Shown here: piece by piece, positions 27,701 through 35,471 of the stretch
Layout of the letters: each line of letters opens with the position of its first letter
Position numbering within the stretch: the first letter of the stretch is position 1
From: Planctomycetota bacterium
Lineage (GTDB): Bacteria > Planctomycetota > UBA8108 > UBA1146
DNA: 46,784 bases
Assembly: GCA_013911165.1 (NCBI GenBank)
Contig: JACETR010000014.1
Span: 1-46,784 of the forward strand
Direction of reading: 5' to 3'
Translations under genes and position numbers: made by a program
Notes under the pieces: generated by a model
Database searches by the model: none
What the model was told of the DNA's origin: nothing
Seen by the model: only the letters and a program-made list of their open reading frames with translations

Positions 27701-28227
27701 CACATGGCGATGCTGGCCTGCTGTTGATCAAGGGCCCCAGCGTCATGCAGGGGTATCTGGGACGAGATGATCTGACCGCGGAAGCCTTTGATGGAGAGTG
27801 GTACAAGACCGGAGATATCGCCAAGGTGGACAATGACGGATTCCTCGTCATCACCGACCGTCTCTCCCGTTTCTCCAAACTGGGTGGCGAAATGGTCCCC
27901 CATGTTTTGATTGAGGAAGCCATCCAGGAAGTGATCGACGAAGCGATTCCCGATGGAGAAGAGTCGGGAGGCGAGGCGATGGTCGCCGTGACTGCAGTCC
28001 CCGATGAATCCAAGGGCGAGAAGCTGGTGGTCGTTCATGGTGAACTGCCCATCGATCCGCCGCAGATTCTTGACAGTCTGCGAAATCGGGGAGACCTGCC
28101 CAACCTGTGGTTACCCCGCAAGGAGGCCTTTGTCCCCGTGGATGAGGTTCCCCGCCTTGGCTCCGGAAAACTCGATCTGAAAGCGGTACGCAATCTGGCG
28201 CTCGATCACTTTGGAATCGGAGATTGA
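24763..28227 (+). CDS. LplT-like MFS transporter / PlsC acyltransferase / Aas acyl-ACP synthetase fusion
   Basis: 1154 residues with three parts. Residues 1-410 are a major facilitator domain starting 'TGTQFLGAFNDNIFKQF', typical of lysophospholipid transporters (LplT). About 420-620 is a PlsC-type acyltransferase with H448-x4-D453 in 'VVNHLSYADPF' and 'FAEGGISRTGNLLPFSKG', the Aas form of the EG motif. About 640-1154 is an AMP-forming acyl-ACP synthetase with 'SSGSTGTPKG' near 789, 'GYGCTELSP' and 'YKTGDIA'. Together they would flip lysophospholipid inward and re-acylate it. In E. coli lplT and aas are neighbours; fused forms are known elsewhere. AGAGGTGA lies just before the ATG. It is followed by the MazG-like gene. 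Confidence 0.93.
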   Translation: MFRNRSFLALTGTQFLGAFNDNIFKQFILLIALQMNLEHLPLDPQAMAMGVFAFPFVLFACLGGSIADRLPKRRVIFMVKVTEILVMVLGMGAFFLAQIDPDLAILAMMAVLFLMGTQSAFFGPSKFGIIPEMVKESNLTRANAIISMTTNIAIILGTTFAGTMFLHLNPGGDLSQGDPNWYSGAVFISIAIIGWLMARKITAGDKPVAPERRMEWNPIHELRHLAKDKPLLGAVISAGWFFLIGALSLAALNVCGKEVLMLQDGGSRLFFFVAGGIGIGSLLASRLSGDKVEIGIVPVGGALMTLGFGLTTVVEETLFGYGMTLSLAGIGGGMFLVPLQAYIQERSRGAEKGKIQGANEFVTFSFIFLSALVWEFFVNKDMLGLSPEGSLLAIAALALTGTLGVFFTVPHIAVRFPVWVLVHTLYRIRIVGMENIPRRGGALLVVNHLSYADPFLVGASVPRFVHFLMHRQFKDMGLIGWASHLMRAIPVSSEDGPRAIIKSLEDAAERAKKGHIVCIFAEGGISRTGNLLPFSKGLEKIARKADVPIVPMYLDRVWGSIFSFRGKKFFFKRPLRLPYPVTVTIGEPMPSTSTSREVRSRVEELSALALDSRKQKGITLATRFLTVARKSSGRTAVIEKGRSLTFRKFLILVLLLRRKLRKRLEGQQNIGVLLPSGIGGAAINIALTVMGKTVSNLNFTAGTVSLKSACEQLELKTIISAKLFTSKIDMDISEFAPDVEVIDLPSLLTREVSGMDKVMALLTALLPSPFLRALPDVPQDPDQDVSIMFSSGSTGTPKGVRLSHHNILSNVRSVSQIFDVDHKDRVVGSLPFFHVFGYTITLWFPLGNAIGAIYHSNPMETDVIAELTRDHKGTIFLSTPTFYRTYLRKFQPEDFQSVRIAGAGAEKLKASLAEAWEERFGSPLLEGYGCTELSPVVSVNLPDVDIPGFRQKTRKLGTIGLPIPGVVTRIVDPDTGEDLPHGDAGLLLIKGPSVMQGYLGRDDLTAEAFDGEWYKTGDIAKVDNDGFLVITDRLSRFSKLGGEMVPHVLIEEAIQEVIDEAIPDGEESGGEAMVAVTAVPDESKGEKLVVVHGELPIDPPQILDSLRNRGDLPNLWLPRKEAFVPVDEVPRLGSGKLDLKAVRNLALDHFGIGD

Positions 28228-28283
28228 TGGGGTGGTCCTCACCCCGGACAGACTTCATCATGTTGTCTGAAGGAGGAGGACCG

Positions 28284-28625
28284 ATGACTCCGGAAGACGT
28301 CGACGATATGGGTCTCAGGAGTTTCCAGAAGACCATCGAACAGATTTACTTCGACAAGGATTCCGACCGCGGTGTCGCAGGCTCGTTCCTGTGGCTCTCG
28401 GAAGAGATCGGTGAGTTGGCTCGCTGTCTTAATTCTTCCACTCCCAATTCCCCGGAGGAACAGGCTGAGTTTGCCGATGTACTCGCATGGCTGGCAAGCA
28501 TCGCCTCATTGCGAGGGGTCGATCTGGCAACATGCGTTCACAACAAGTATGGCGGAGGTTGCCCTCGCTGCTCGAAAACTCCCTGCAACTGCAATCACAG
28601 AGCAGAAAACAACGCTGACTCATGA
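28284..28625 (+). CDS. MazG-like nucleotide pyrophosphohydrolase with Cys-rich tail
   Basis: 113 residues. It has the all-alpha MazG metal-binding pattern: 'WLSEEIGELARCL' (ExxE) and 'EFADVLAWLASIA' (ExxD). Such enzymes hydrolyse (d)NTPs to monophosphates and clear damaged nucleotides. The C terminus has 'GGGCPRCSKTPCNCNH', which could hold a zinc ion. I chose ATG 28284 because AGGAGGAGG lies just upstream; the frame runs back to 28224, overlapping the fusion gene stop. Its stop overlaps the lptF start by ATGA. Confidence 0.8.
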   Translation: MTPEDVDDMGLRSFQKTIEQIYFDKDSDRGVAGSFLWLSEEIGELARCLNSSTPNSPEEQAEFADVLAWLASIASLRGVDLATCVHNKYGGGCPRCSKTPCNCNHRAENNADS

Positions 28626-29851
28626 AGAAACTGGGAGTCCTCGATCGCTATCTGTTAAAAGATCTCGCTCTTACGACGCTGTTTTGCCAGTTGATCCTGT
28701 GTGTTCTGGTCAGCATCGTCTTTGCGATGAAAGCGGTCAGTTCCGGTTACTCTCTCGGTATCGTCATACCCTGGCTGGGAGACAGTCTTCTCTACAGCAT
28801 GTACTTCACCACACCGATGTCTGTGATGGCGGGTTGCAGCCTCAGTTACGGCAAGTTTGTTGCTGATCGTGAGTTCACCGCTGCTGTCGCTTCTGGCATC
28901 AGTCCTTCACGCCTGTTTTTACCCATGACCATTCTCATCATTCCCATCCTGATGATGATGATGTTCACCCAATCAACCCTGTTGCCGGAACTTCAGCACC
29001 GAAAGCAGGACATCAGCCGTTTCTTCGTCAAACAACTGGAGAATATCGGTGATGGCAGAAAAGGTCAGATCCCCCTCGACGGAGAAGGTGGTGTGATCTA
29101 TTGGGAAGAGATCCGCAACGGAACCGATCTCAAGGTGGTCTACATTGAGAAGCAACTCAGCGTCAAAGGCGGTGCTGCTGTTCCGAGCAAGTCTAGCAAA
29201 GACGACACTCCTCCCACCAAAATCAATGCCAAGCGTGCAAAGTTGAGCGTCGATGATTCCGCTGGACTGATTCGACTGACACTCCGTGATGTCAGTGTCG
29301 TGTTTCCAGTCAACAGTTCAGCCACTGGGCAAAGAGACTTCCTCGATTGGGATCACGAGAGCATCGAGTTCGATCAGTTCAATGTGGACTTCCCCATCAG
29401 TTCGCGGAATCGTCGTCTGAACGATTTGCCCACTGCAGAGCTGGTAGATCGACTCGTGGAAATCGAGGGTGAGGTCGGCGAAATCGATCGATCATTGGCG
29501 ACGCTTGCCAGCATTGAGGAAAAGAGAAAAGAAGAATCCCGAAAATCAGGGCTGATCCGGGCGATTCGTCGGGGGGAAACTGAAATCTGGCGCCGCCGGG
29601 CAATGGCTCTGGCAGTTCTTACGTTTGCAATGATCGGTGCACCGTTAGCTCTATTGCTGCGGACCCCTCAAAAATTGGTACCGTTCTTCTTTTCACTGCT
29701 GGCAATTCTCGGGGTCTTTTACCCCCTGACCTATGGTGGGGTTCAATTGAGTCGTGCCACCGGTGCACCCGCATGGATCACGGTTCTTTCCGGCAATTAC
29801 ATTCTGTTGGCGATGGCCATCGGAATGATTCTCCGATTGAGGGCACGATGA
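28622..29851 (+). CDS. LptF/LptG family permease (LptF-like)
   Basis: 409 residues. N-terminal 'LDRYLLKDLALTTLFCQLIL' is the typical YjgP/YjgQ opening. There are three membrane segments in the first 120 residues, a long periplasmic beta-jellyroll region (about 130-300), a charged coiled segment ('EGEVGEIDRSLATLASIEEK'), then three C-terminal membrane segments. LptF and LptG form the inner-membrane part of the LptB2FG ABC transporter that extracts lipopolysaccharide. lptB is not in this window. It overlaps both neighbours by 4 bases. Confidence 0.9.
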   Translation: MKKLGVLDRYLLKDLALTTLFCQLILCVLVSIVFAMKAVSSGYSLGIVIPWLGDSLLYSMYFTTPMSVMAGCSLSYGKFVADREFTAAVASGISPSRLFLPMTILIIPILMMMMFTQSTLLPELQHRKQDISRFFVKQLENIGDGRKGQIPLDGEGGVIYWEEIRNGTDLKVVYIEKQLSVKGGAAVPSKSSKDDTPPTKINAKRAKLSVDDSAGLIRLTLRDVSVVFPVNSSATGQRDFLDWDHESIEFDQFNVDFPISSRNRRLNDLPTAELVDRLVEIEGEVGEIDRSLATLASIEEKRKEESRKSGLIRAIRRGETEIWRRRAMALAVLTFAMIGAPLALLLRTPQKLVPFFFSLLAILGVFYPLTYGGVQLSRATGAPAWITVLSGNYILLAMAIGMILRLRAR

Positions 29852-30993
29852 AAATCTGGACAAGCCCACCCCTCAAATGGTTGCCACTAAAAACATTTGA
29901 CCGGTATCTGATTCGTCAGTTCCTGATCTCATGGTTCATCTGTTCCTTCGCCATTCTTTCCCTGTTTTGTGTCATCGATGGCGTGTCCAGACTGGATCGT
30001 TTCCTTCGACATGACCAGCCTTTGCCCATCGTCATCTTCCGATACTTCTCCGGGATGATTCCGATCTATTTCACCCAATACCTTGGACCTATCCTGACCC
30101 TTTTCGCTGCAATGTTTACTGCCACACAAATCAACAAGGGCAGAGAACTGGTTCCACTTCGTGCCGCAGGAATTCCAATGCCAAGAATTCTCGCTTCTTT
30201 CTTTCTGATGGCACTACTGATGTCGTCGATGATGATTCTGATTCAGGAGACAGTGGTTCCTACTCTGAAAGATGAAATCCGCCTTGCCGACTCCTATGGA
30301 AGATCGCGTAACAGCATCCAGCCACAGATGGTCTCTGACAGTCTCAATAATCTCATCAGTGTGACCAGTTACCTTCCCCACGAAAAACGGGGGCAAAAGG
30401 TAGAGGTCTCCAGTCGTCATGCTGTCTCAGGGAGTTTGAAAACATTGACGAGAGCCAGGGAGCTGATTTGGGAAACACCCGCAGCCGGCCAGCCTTATTG
30501 GCTGCTGAGAGAAGGAAAAAAAGAGCAGTTCTCGGAAAACGGACTCAAGGTGCCTTTTCCTCAGCCGGACGGTACCGTCAAACTGAGTCTCGAATTCGAT
30601 GAACTCAAATTGGAGACGGACATGAGACCGGTCGACCTGGAATCCAGTGACAATGAGATCGAATATCTTTCCTTCACCGAACTCAGGGATCAGTACAACC
30701 GACGCCCTCACTTGACTCACCTCGAAGTCAAACTCCACCGCCGCTTCGCATTCCCTTTGGCCAACTTCATTCTGTTGCTGCTCGGATTGCCCTTCGTGAT
30801 GCGGTCAGAAAGTCAGTCCATCATTCTGGGCCTGTCGATGGCACTGGCATTGGGAACGGGTTACCTGATTTTCACGGAGATCTGTGCCCACCTCGGAAAT
30901 GTCGGTGGATTGAACCCGATGTTGTCCGCCTGGCTACCAGTGCTTTTCTTCGGGGCGCTGGGACTGACTCTCTTCGATGGCATCGAAGATTAG
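29848..30993 (+). CDS. LptF/LptG family permease (LptG-like)
   Basis: 381 residues. N terminus 'LKTFDRYLIRQFLISWFICS' and three early membrane segments, a periplasmic domain (about 125-275), then 'KLHRRFAFPLANFILLLLGL' and two more C-terminal helices, the standard permease layout. It is the partner of the preceding gene in a LptB2FG lipopolysaccharide exporter. The start at 29848 overlaps the previous stop (ATGA); an earlier ATG at 29773 would lie inside lptF. The stop overlaps the convergent sigma factor stop by 4 bases. Confidence 0.9.
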   Translation: MKIWTSPPLKWLPLKTFDRYLIRQFLISWFICSFAILSLFCVIDGVSRLDRFLRHDQPLPIVIFRYFSGMIPIYFTQYLGPILTLFAAMFTATQINKGRELVPLRAAGIPMPRILASFFLMALLMSSMMILIQETVVPTLKDEIRLADSYGRSRNSIQPQMVSDSLNNLISVTSYLPHEKRGQKVEVSSRHAVSGSLKTLTRARELIWETPAAGQPYWLLREGKKEQFSENGLKVPFPQPDGTVKLSLEFDELKLETDMRPVDLESSDNEIEYLSFTELRDQYNRRPHLTHLEVKLHRRFAFPLANFILLLLGLPFVMRSESQSIILGLSMALALGTGYLIFTEICAHLGNVGGLNPMLSAWLPVLFFGALGLTLFDGIED

Positions 30994-31589
30994 CGATCGG
31001 TGAACTGCTTCAGTTTGTCAATCGCCCGCTGATAGCGTTTCCGAACCAGCTCCTGAGAGATCCCGAGTCTTTCGGCGACTTCTGCGGTCTCCAGTCCATC
31101 CAGTTTGAGCCATAACACGCTGGAATAACTTTCTTCCAAACGGTCGATCAAACCGTGGAGCCACTCCGATTCTTCCCGCTCGATGACCAGGGCTTCACCA
31201 CCGTGGGCGTCCGGGTCGAGGGGAACTGAGACGATTCCTCCGGGGATATTGGACTCACCCTTGAATCGCTCGTTCTTCTTGACCGCATCGAGAACGGTCC
31301 AATGGGCATTCTTCAGAACCAGGTTCAGGAAATCCTGTTGGGTCGCTTCCTCAGGCAGGGTCGTCAAAACCTTGAGCGCCCTGAGAAAGACATCCTGACA
31401 CATGTCTTCAATCTGGATCTTGCGCCGCAGGGACAGCCCGGATTGCTGACTCAGATACATTTCGAGCTTCGGTTGGATCTGTTCGAAGAGGGCACTGCGG
31501 GAGTGGGAGTCCCCATGGATGGCCCTGTTCAGAATCGCAGAAAAGTCATCTCGGCCGTGAATCGAGGCGTCGCTGGAATGTGAATCCAC
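30990..31589 (-). CDS. Sigma-70 family RNA polymerase sigma factor (planctomycete ECF-like)
   Basis: 199 residues. Region 2 has 'QIEDMCQDVFLRALKVL' (about 58-75) and 'LNLVLKNAHWTVLDAVKKNE'; region 4 has 'LEESYSSVLWLKLDGLETAE' and the helix-turn-helix 'EVAERLGISQELVRKRYQRA' (about 170-190). It begins with GTG, with GGAG 6 nt upstream. The pattern resembles ECF factors common in planctomycetes, often tied to Ser/Thr kinases, though no kinase of that type is next to it here. It is preceded by a 395-base gene-free region with several inverted repeats. Confidence 0.88.
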   Translation of the reverse strand: MDSHSSDASIHGRDDFSAILNRAIHGDSHSRSALFEQIQPKLEMYLSQQSGLSLRRKIQIEDMCQDVFLRALKVLTTLPEEATQQDFLNLVLKNAHWTVLDAVKKNERFKGESNIPGGIVSVPLDPDAHGGEALVIEREESEWLHGLIDRLEESYSSVLWLKLDGLETAEVAERLGISQELVRKRYQRAIDKLKQFTDR

Positions 31590-31984
31590 AAGGTCTCCGA
31601 TTCTGGTGGTTTAAGTCAGCATGCTTGACTTCGCGATTTGGCCGAAAACCGTGAGTCCTGCCGGGGGATTGTAACGAGTAATACAGTGTATTTCGACGAT
31701 CATTGGACCCTGAGGTTAACTTTTCGATTTTCAAAAAAGTTGTCACGAATCGGTCCTGGCGATCGCTGATAAACATAGCAGGAGGAAGTTCTCTTGCTCC
31801 ATTCATCCGGAGTCGGGCGTTTTCGCCCGGCAAATGGTGAAACAAACAAAAATCTGAGAGTTTGAGACCCGGGGGCTGGTAAATGGCCGTTCTACCGCTC
31901 CCGGTGTTCTCTTTATTAAGAACACCGACCCAGACCACCCCCACCTGTTATTGAGCACATCCGTATTTGAATGCTGCTGGCAGA
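31590..31984. other. Gene-free region with inverted repeats
   Basis: No convincing gene. Seen: CGGTGTTCT/AGAACACCG (31902-31927, 9-bp stem, 8-base loop) about 58 bases beyond the end of the cystathionine lyase gene; CGGGCG/CGCCCG (31814-31829) around a TTTT loop; AACTTTT/AAAAGTT (31718-31741); and the palindrome AATACAGTGTATT (31680-31692) about 90 bases before the sigma gene. The first hairpin could end the lyase transcript, but no T-run follows; the last could be an operator for the sigma gene. Confidence 0.4.
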
Positions 31985-33124
31985 TTAGCCGATCGCGTCG
32001 TCGAGATCCTGGAGGAGGTCTTCCACCGATTCGATTCCCACCGAAATGCGGATCAGACCATCCGAGAGTCCCTCTGCCCGACGGGTTTCGACGGGGATCG
32101 CTCCATGAGTCATCGAAGGCGGATGCTCGATGAGACTCTCCACCCCACCCAGACTCTCGGCGAGGGCGAACACTTTGGTACGAGAGACCATCTTCCGTGC
32201 TTCGTCTTCTGAAGCACCGGCCAGCTCAAAGGAAATCATGCCTCCCGGTGCACGCATCTGGCGGCTGGCGACTTCGAACCCGGAATGACTCTCAAGACCC
32301 GGATAAAAGACCTGGCCAATTCGTGAATCAGCCTCGAGCCATGCAGCGATCTTTGCCGCGTTTTCGCAATGACGGTCCATTCGCACCGCCAGAGTTTTCG
32401 TTCCTCGCAAGGTCAGGAAACAATCGAGAGGACCGGGAACTCCCCCCACCGCATTCTGGATGAAGGCCAGTTTTTCGTGCAGGGCATCATCGGAAGTGAT
32501 GAGTGCTCCACCGACCACATCCGAGTGACCTCCCAGATACTTGGTCACAGAGTGAACCACGATGTCCGCCCCCAGTGCCAAAGGCTGCTGCAGGTAAGGA
32601 GTGGCAAAGGTGTTGTCGACGACCAGCAGCACACCTTTCTCGCGGCAGATTTCTGAAACGGCAGCAATATCGGTGATTCTCAACAGAGGATTGGTCGGAG
32701 TCTCCAGCCACACCATACGAGTCTTGTCGGTGATGGCATCGCGGACCTGATCCGGATCTCCGGTGTTGACGAAATCAAAACCGATCCCCATCGGCTGATA
32801 CACCTGGGTGAAAATCCGGTGGGTTCCACCGTAGAGATCGTTGCCGGCAACGACATGATCCTGTGGCTCCATCATTTTCAAAACCGCATCCGTCGCAGCC
32901 AGTCCACTGGCAAAACAGAGACCATGGGTTCCCCCTTCGAGGGAAGCCAGGTTGCCCTCAAGGGCACTGCGGGTCGGGTTACCGGTGCGGGAGTATTCAT
33001 AACCCTGATGCACTCCGGGAGCTTCCTGAACATAAGTGGAAGTCAGGTAAACCGGGGTCATGACCGCTCCGGTACTGGGGTCCGGGTGCTGCCCGGCATG
33101 GATGGCGCGTGTTTCGAATTTCAT
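31985..33124 (-). CDS. Cystathionine gamma-lyase / gamma-synthase (PLP enzyme)
   Basis: 379 residues, typical for the Cys/Met metabolism PLP family. 'YEYSRTGNPTR' (42-52), 'CFASGLAATDAV', 'WLETPTNPLL' and the PLP lysine K195 in 'HSVTKYLGGHSD' are all visible, with 'TLRGTKTLAVRMDRH' later. It would split cystathionine to cysteine, 2-oxobutyrate and ammonia; because it follows a cystathionine beta-synthase gene, I favour the gamma-lyase role (reverse transsulfuration) over gamma-synthase. It starts two bases after the stop of that gene, so the pair is an operon. Confidence 0.93.
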   Translation of the reverse strand: MKFETRAIHAGQHPDPSTGAVMTPVYLTSTYVQEAPGVHQGYEYSRTGNPTRSALEGNLASLEGGTHGLCFASGLAATDAVLKMMEPQDHVVAGNDLYGGTHRIFTQVYQPMGIGFDFVNTGDPDQVRDAITDKTRMVWLETPTNPLLRITDIAAVSEICREKGVLLVVDNTFATPYLQQPLALGADIVVHSVTKYLGGHSDVVGGALITSDDALHEKLAFIQNAVGGVPGPLDCFLTLRGTKTLAVRMDRHCENAAKIAAWLEADSRIGQVFYPGLESHSGFEVASRQMRAPGGMISFELAGASEDEARKMVSRTKVFALAESLGGVESLIEHPPSMTHGAIPVETRRAEGLSDGLIRISVGIESVEDLLQDLDDAIG

Positions 33125-33126
33125 GT

Positions 33127-34503
33127 TCAGGACCTTCTTCCGCTCATCGAGTGGATCATGTCGTACTTGGTAATGATGCGGAATCCCTCAGGAGTTTCGA
33201 CCAGCACCGCTGCGGATGGCTTGCTCGCCAGTTCGGCAAAGATGGAATCGGCACTCGCCCCCTCGCCGACGACGGGGAAGGGTTCTTCCATCACACTGCC
33301 GACTTCACAATCGAGGTGATCTCCACCGGAAAGCATCTTTTCCAGAACCAGTGATTCACGAACACTGCCCACCGGCTGACTCTCTTCGAAAACCGGAATC
33401 TGGCTGATCTCTCCCGACTGCATCTTTTCCACGGCCTCGCGCAGGGAATCCTTCGGCGAAAGGTGAATCAACGGTTGCTGACGAGTCCCCCGCTTGTCGA
33501 GAATTTCGCCGGCGGTCAGGTGCAGGGAGGATTCCATCAATCCATTGGTGCGCAGCCAGTCATCATCGTAGACCTTGCTCAGGTAGCGTTCTCCTGTATC
33601 GGGAATGATGACGACCATGATGTCGTCCGGCCCCATTTGCTCAGCGGCCTTGATTGCGGTGCAAACCGCGGTGCCCGCGGAGGATCCACTGAGGATCCCC
33701 TCTTCCCGAGCCAGCCTCTGAGCCATGGTAAACGCATCCACATCAGTGACCTGATGGACTTCATCGATCAGTGAGAAGTCGATGGTGCCGGGAATCATGT
33801 CTTCACCGATTCCCTCGGTCTTGTAGCTGTATGCTTCCCCAAGGTTGCCGGTGTCGAAGTATTCCTTGTAGAGAGAACCGATGGGATCTCCGCCGATCAC
33901 GCGAATATCCGGATTCTGCTCCTTCAGGTACTTGGCCGTTCCACTAACTGTTCCTCCTGTGCCCAGACCCGCAACAAAATGAGTAATCTTGCCATCCGTG
34001 TCTTCCCAGATCTCGGGACCGGTAGCGATATAGTGGGCATGGGGATTCCACTTGTTGAAATACTGATTCGGATTGAACGCCATCGGATCCTCTTCAGTGA
34101 TCCGCTTCGCTACCGAATAGTAGGAACGGGGATCGTCGGGTTCGACGGCGGTAGGACAGATGATGACTTCCGCACCGAAGGCACGGAGCAGCTTTGATTT
34201 CTCTTCAGCGACCTTGTCAGGCATGGTGAAGATGGCTTTGTAGCCACGGATGCAGGCGGTCAACGCGAGACCCAGGCCCGTGTTTCCGGAGGTACATTCA
34301 ACGATGGTTCCCCCCGGCTTGAGCAACCCCTCCCGCTCAGCGGCGTCGATCATGTGAACACCGATGCGGTCCTTGATGCTTCCACCCGGGTTGAATGCCT
34401 CCACCTTTGCCAGCATGGTGCCCTGGAATCCCCGGGAGATCCGGTTCATGCGCACCAGCGGAGTGTGGCCAATGGTATCGAGAATGTGATCGTAAATTTT
34501 CAT
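33127..34503 (-). CDS. Cystathionine beta-synthase with CBS-domain pair
   Basis: 458 residues. PLP fold type II: 'TIGHTPLVRMNRI', PLP lysine K44 in 'NPGGSIKDRIG', phosphate-ring motif 'TSGNTGLGLA' (71-80) and 'GLGTGGTVSGTAKYL'. A C-terminal CBS pair (about 335-458) follows, as in regulated cystathionine beta-synthases; in other organisms this domain binds S-adenosylmethionine. It makes cystathionine from serine and homocysteine. I place the start at ATG 34503 with AGGA 5 nt upstream; the frame runs on to 34833, but that 110-residue extension is Arg/Pro-rich, crosses the next gene's start, and is not family sequence. Confidence 0.93.
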   Translation of the reverse strand: MKIYDHILDTIGHTPLVRMNRISRGFQGTMLAKVEAFNPGGSIKDRIGVHMIDAAEREGLLKPGGTIVECTSGNTGLGLALTACIRGYKAIFTMPDKVAEEKSKLLRAFGAEVIICPTAVEPDDPRSYYSVAKRITEEDPMAFNPNQYFNKWNPHAHYIATGPEIWEDTDGKITHFVAGLGTGGTVSGTAKYLKEQNPDIRVIGGDPIGSLYKEYFDTGNLGEAYSYKTEGIGEDMIPGTIDFSLIDEVHQVTDVDAFTMAQRLAREEGILSGSSAGTAVCTAIKAAEQMGPDDIMVVIIPDTGERYLSKVYDDDWLRTNGLMESSLHLTAGEILDKRGTRQQPLIHLSPKDSLREAVEKMQSGEISQIPVFEESQPVGSVRESLVLEKMLSGGDHLDCEVGSVMEEPFPVVGEGASADSIFAELASKPSAAVLVETPEGFRIITKYDMIHSMSGRRS

Positions 34504-34547
34504 GCTCATCCTGTTTCCGGTTCCCGGGGAGGCGGCCTGCTCTGACC

Positions 34548-34575
34548 GGGCAGATCTCACTGAGATTACCTGCCC
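34548..34575 (-). promoter_or_regulatory. Hairpin in the leader of the transsulfuration operon
   Basis: On the minus strand GGGCAG pairs with CTGCCC and, inside a 3-base bulge, ATCT pairs with AGAT around a short loop. It lies 45 bases before the cystathionine beta-synthase start. It could be a regulatory leader structure. I compared it by eye with SAM and SAH riboswitch cores and saw no match, and no T-run follows. Confidence 0.3.
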
Positions 34576-34768
34576 ATGATAATGCTTGATCCCGGAATGA
34601 ACACGCCTACCGCCACCTTTCCGGGCAGGTTTTGGGAGTGGATTCACCGGATCTGATTCGATCCCGCCCCTTGGCCCCCATGGGCCTTTGGGATAGTTTT
34701 CAGGAAGCCGCCGGGAAGGGCCCGGAAGCACAGTTGAAGCGGTGAAGGGAGATTCCGATTTGGGTGCC

Positions 34769-35446
34769 ATGTCACTGACCCAAAATCCGGATCCGGAGGT
34801 CCTCGCCAGGACCCTCCTTGATGATCTGCTCAATTACCTTTCTCCGGGGGATCTGCTGTGTATTCCTACGGGGAGATCACCCCGAAATCTGTATCGCCTG
34901 ATTCGGGAAGACTCAAAAAATGCCCAACTCTGGGGCAGCCTTCGCTATCTTCAGCTGGACGAGTACCTGGACCCCTCAGGCACGATTCCTTCCTTCCGGG
35001 ATGAACTGCGTCAGCAGATTTTTGACCCTCTGGGAGTTCCCCATGATCAGGTCTTCTCCATAGACCCTGCCGGCGATCCCCATTTACAGGCGAACCGCCT
35101 CGACCAGATCTTTTGCGATTCAGGTCCACCCCGAGCCAGTGTTCTCGGCCTCGGCAATAATGGCCACATCGCCTTCAATGAACCCGGCAGTGATTTCAGC
35201 GGATACACCGTGGTCGATCTGGCAGAGGAAACCATCAACACCAACTTTCCGGAACCACGCCCCGGTCAACTGCAGGCCTTGACCATTAGCCTCGATCAGA
35301 TTCTCGAATCCGATTCGATTTTTCTGCTGGTCCCACAGGCTGAAAAATCAGCTCTGCTCGATCGTTGCCTGGCTGGCCCTCGCAGTCCCGATCTGCCGGC
35401 AAGCTGCCTCCATGATCACCCCCAACTCCACGTCTATCGTCACTGA
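34769..35446 (+). CDS. NagB-like glucosamine-6-phosphate deaminase / 6-phosphogluconolactonase family
   Basis: 225 residues. Family motifs: 'PTGRSPRNLYRLI' (phosphate binding, about 30-42), 'LQLDEYLDPSG' with the catalytic Asp, and 'VLGLGNNGHIAFNEPGS' near 128-144, which is the active-site signature of glucosamine-6-phosphate deaminase (conversion of glucosamine 6-phosphate to fructose 6-phosphate and ammonia). It is shorter than the usual 240-270 residues, mainly at the C terminus. The start is uncertain: ATG 34769 has a weak site; a TTG at 34760 has AGGGAG 8 nt upstream; a GTG at 34742 is the outermost. It is followed after 25 bases by the PHP metallohydrolase gene. Confidence 0.82.
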   Translation: MSLTQNPDPEVLARTLLDDLLNYLSPGDLLCIPTGRSPRNLYRLIREDSKNAQLWGSLRYLQLDEYLDPSGTIPSFRDELRQQIFDPLGVPHDQVFSIDPAGDPHLQANRLDQIFCDSGPPRASVLGLGNNGHIAFNEPGSDFSGYTVVDLAEETINTNFPEPRPGQLQALTISLDQILESDSIFLLVPQAEKSALLDRCLAGPRSPDLPASCLHDHPQLHVYRH

Positions 35447-35471
35447 ATGACGATTGCGGAAAGGGATCTCC

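Noticed and set aside
34690..34745. Possible signal recognition particle RNA (CCCGGAAG with GC-rich flanks)
   Set aside because: The GGAA loop and surrounding bases do not form the conserved symmetric and asymmetric internal loops of SRP RNA in the correct order, and the segment overlaps the NagB-like gene start.
34504..34833. 110-residue N-terminal extension of cystathionine beta-synthase
   Set aside because: Arg/Pro/Gly-rich, not family sequence, and overlaps the divergent gene; a good ATG with a ribosome site exists at 34503.
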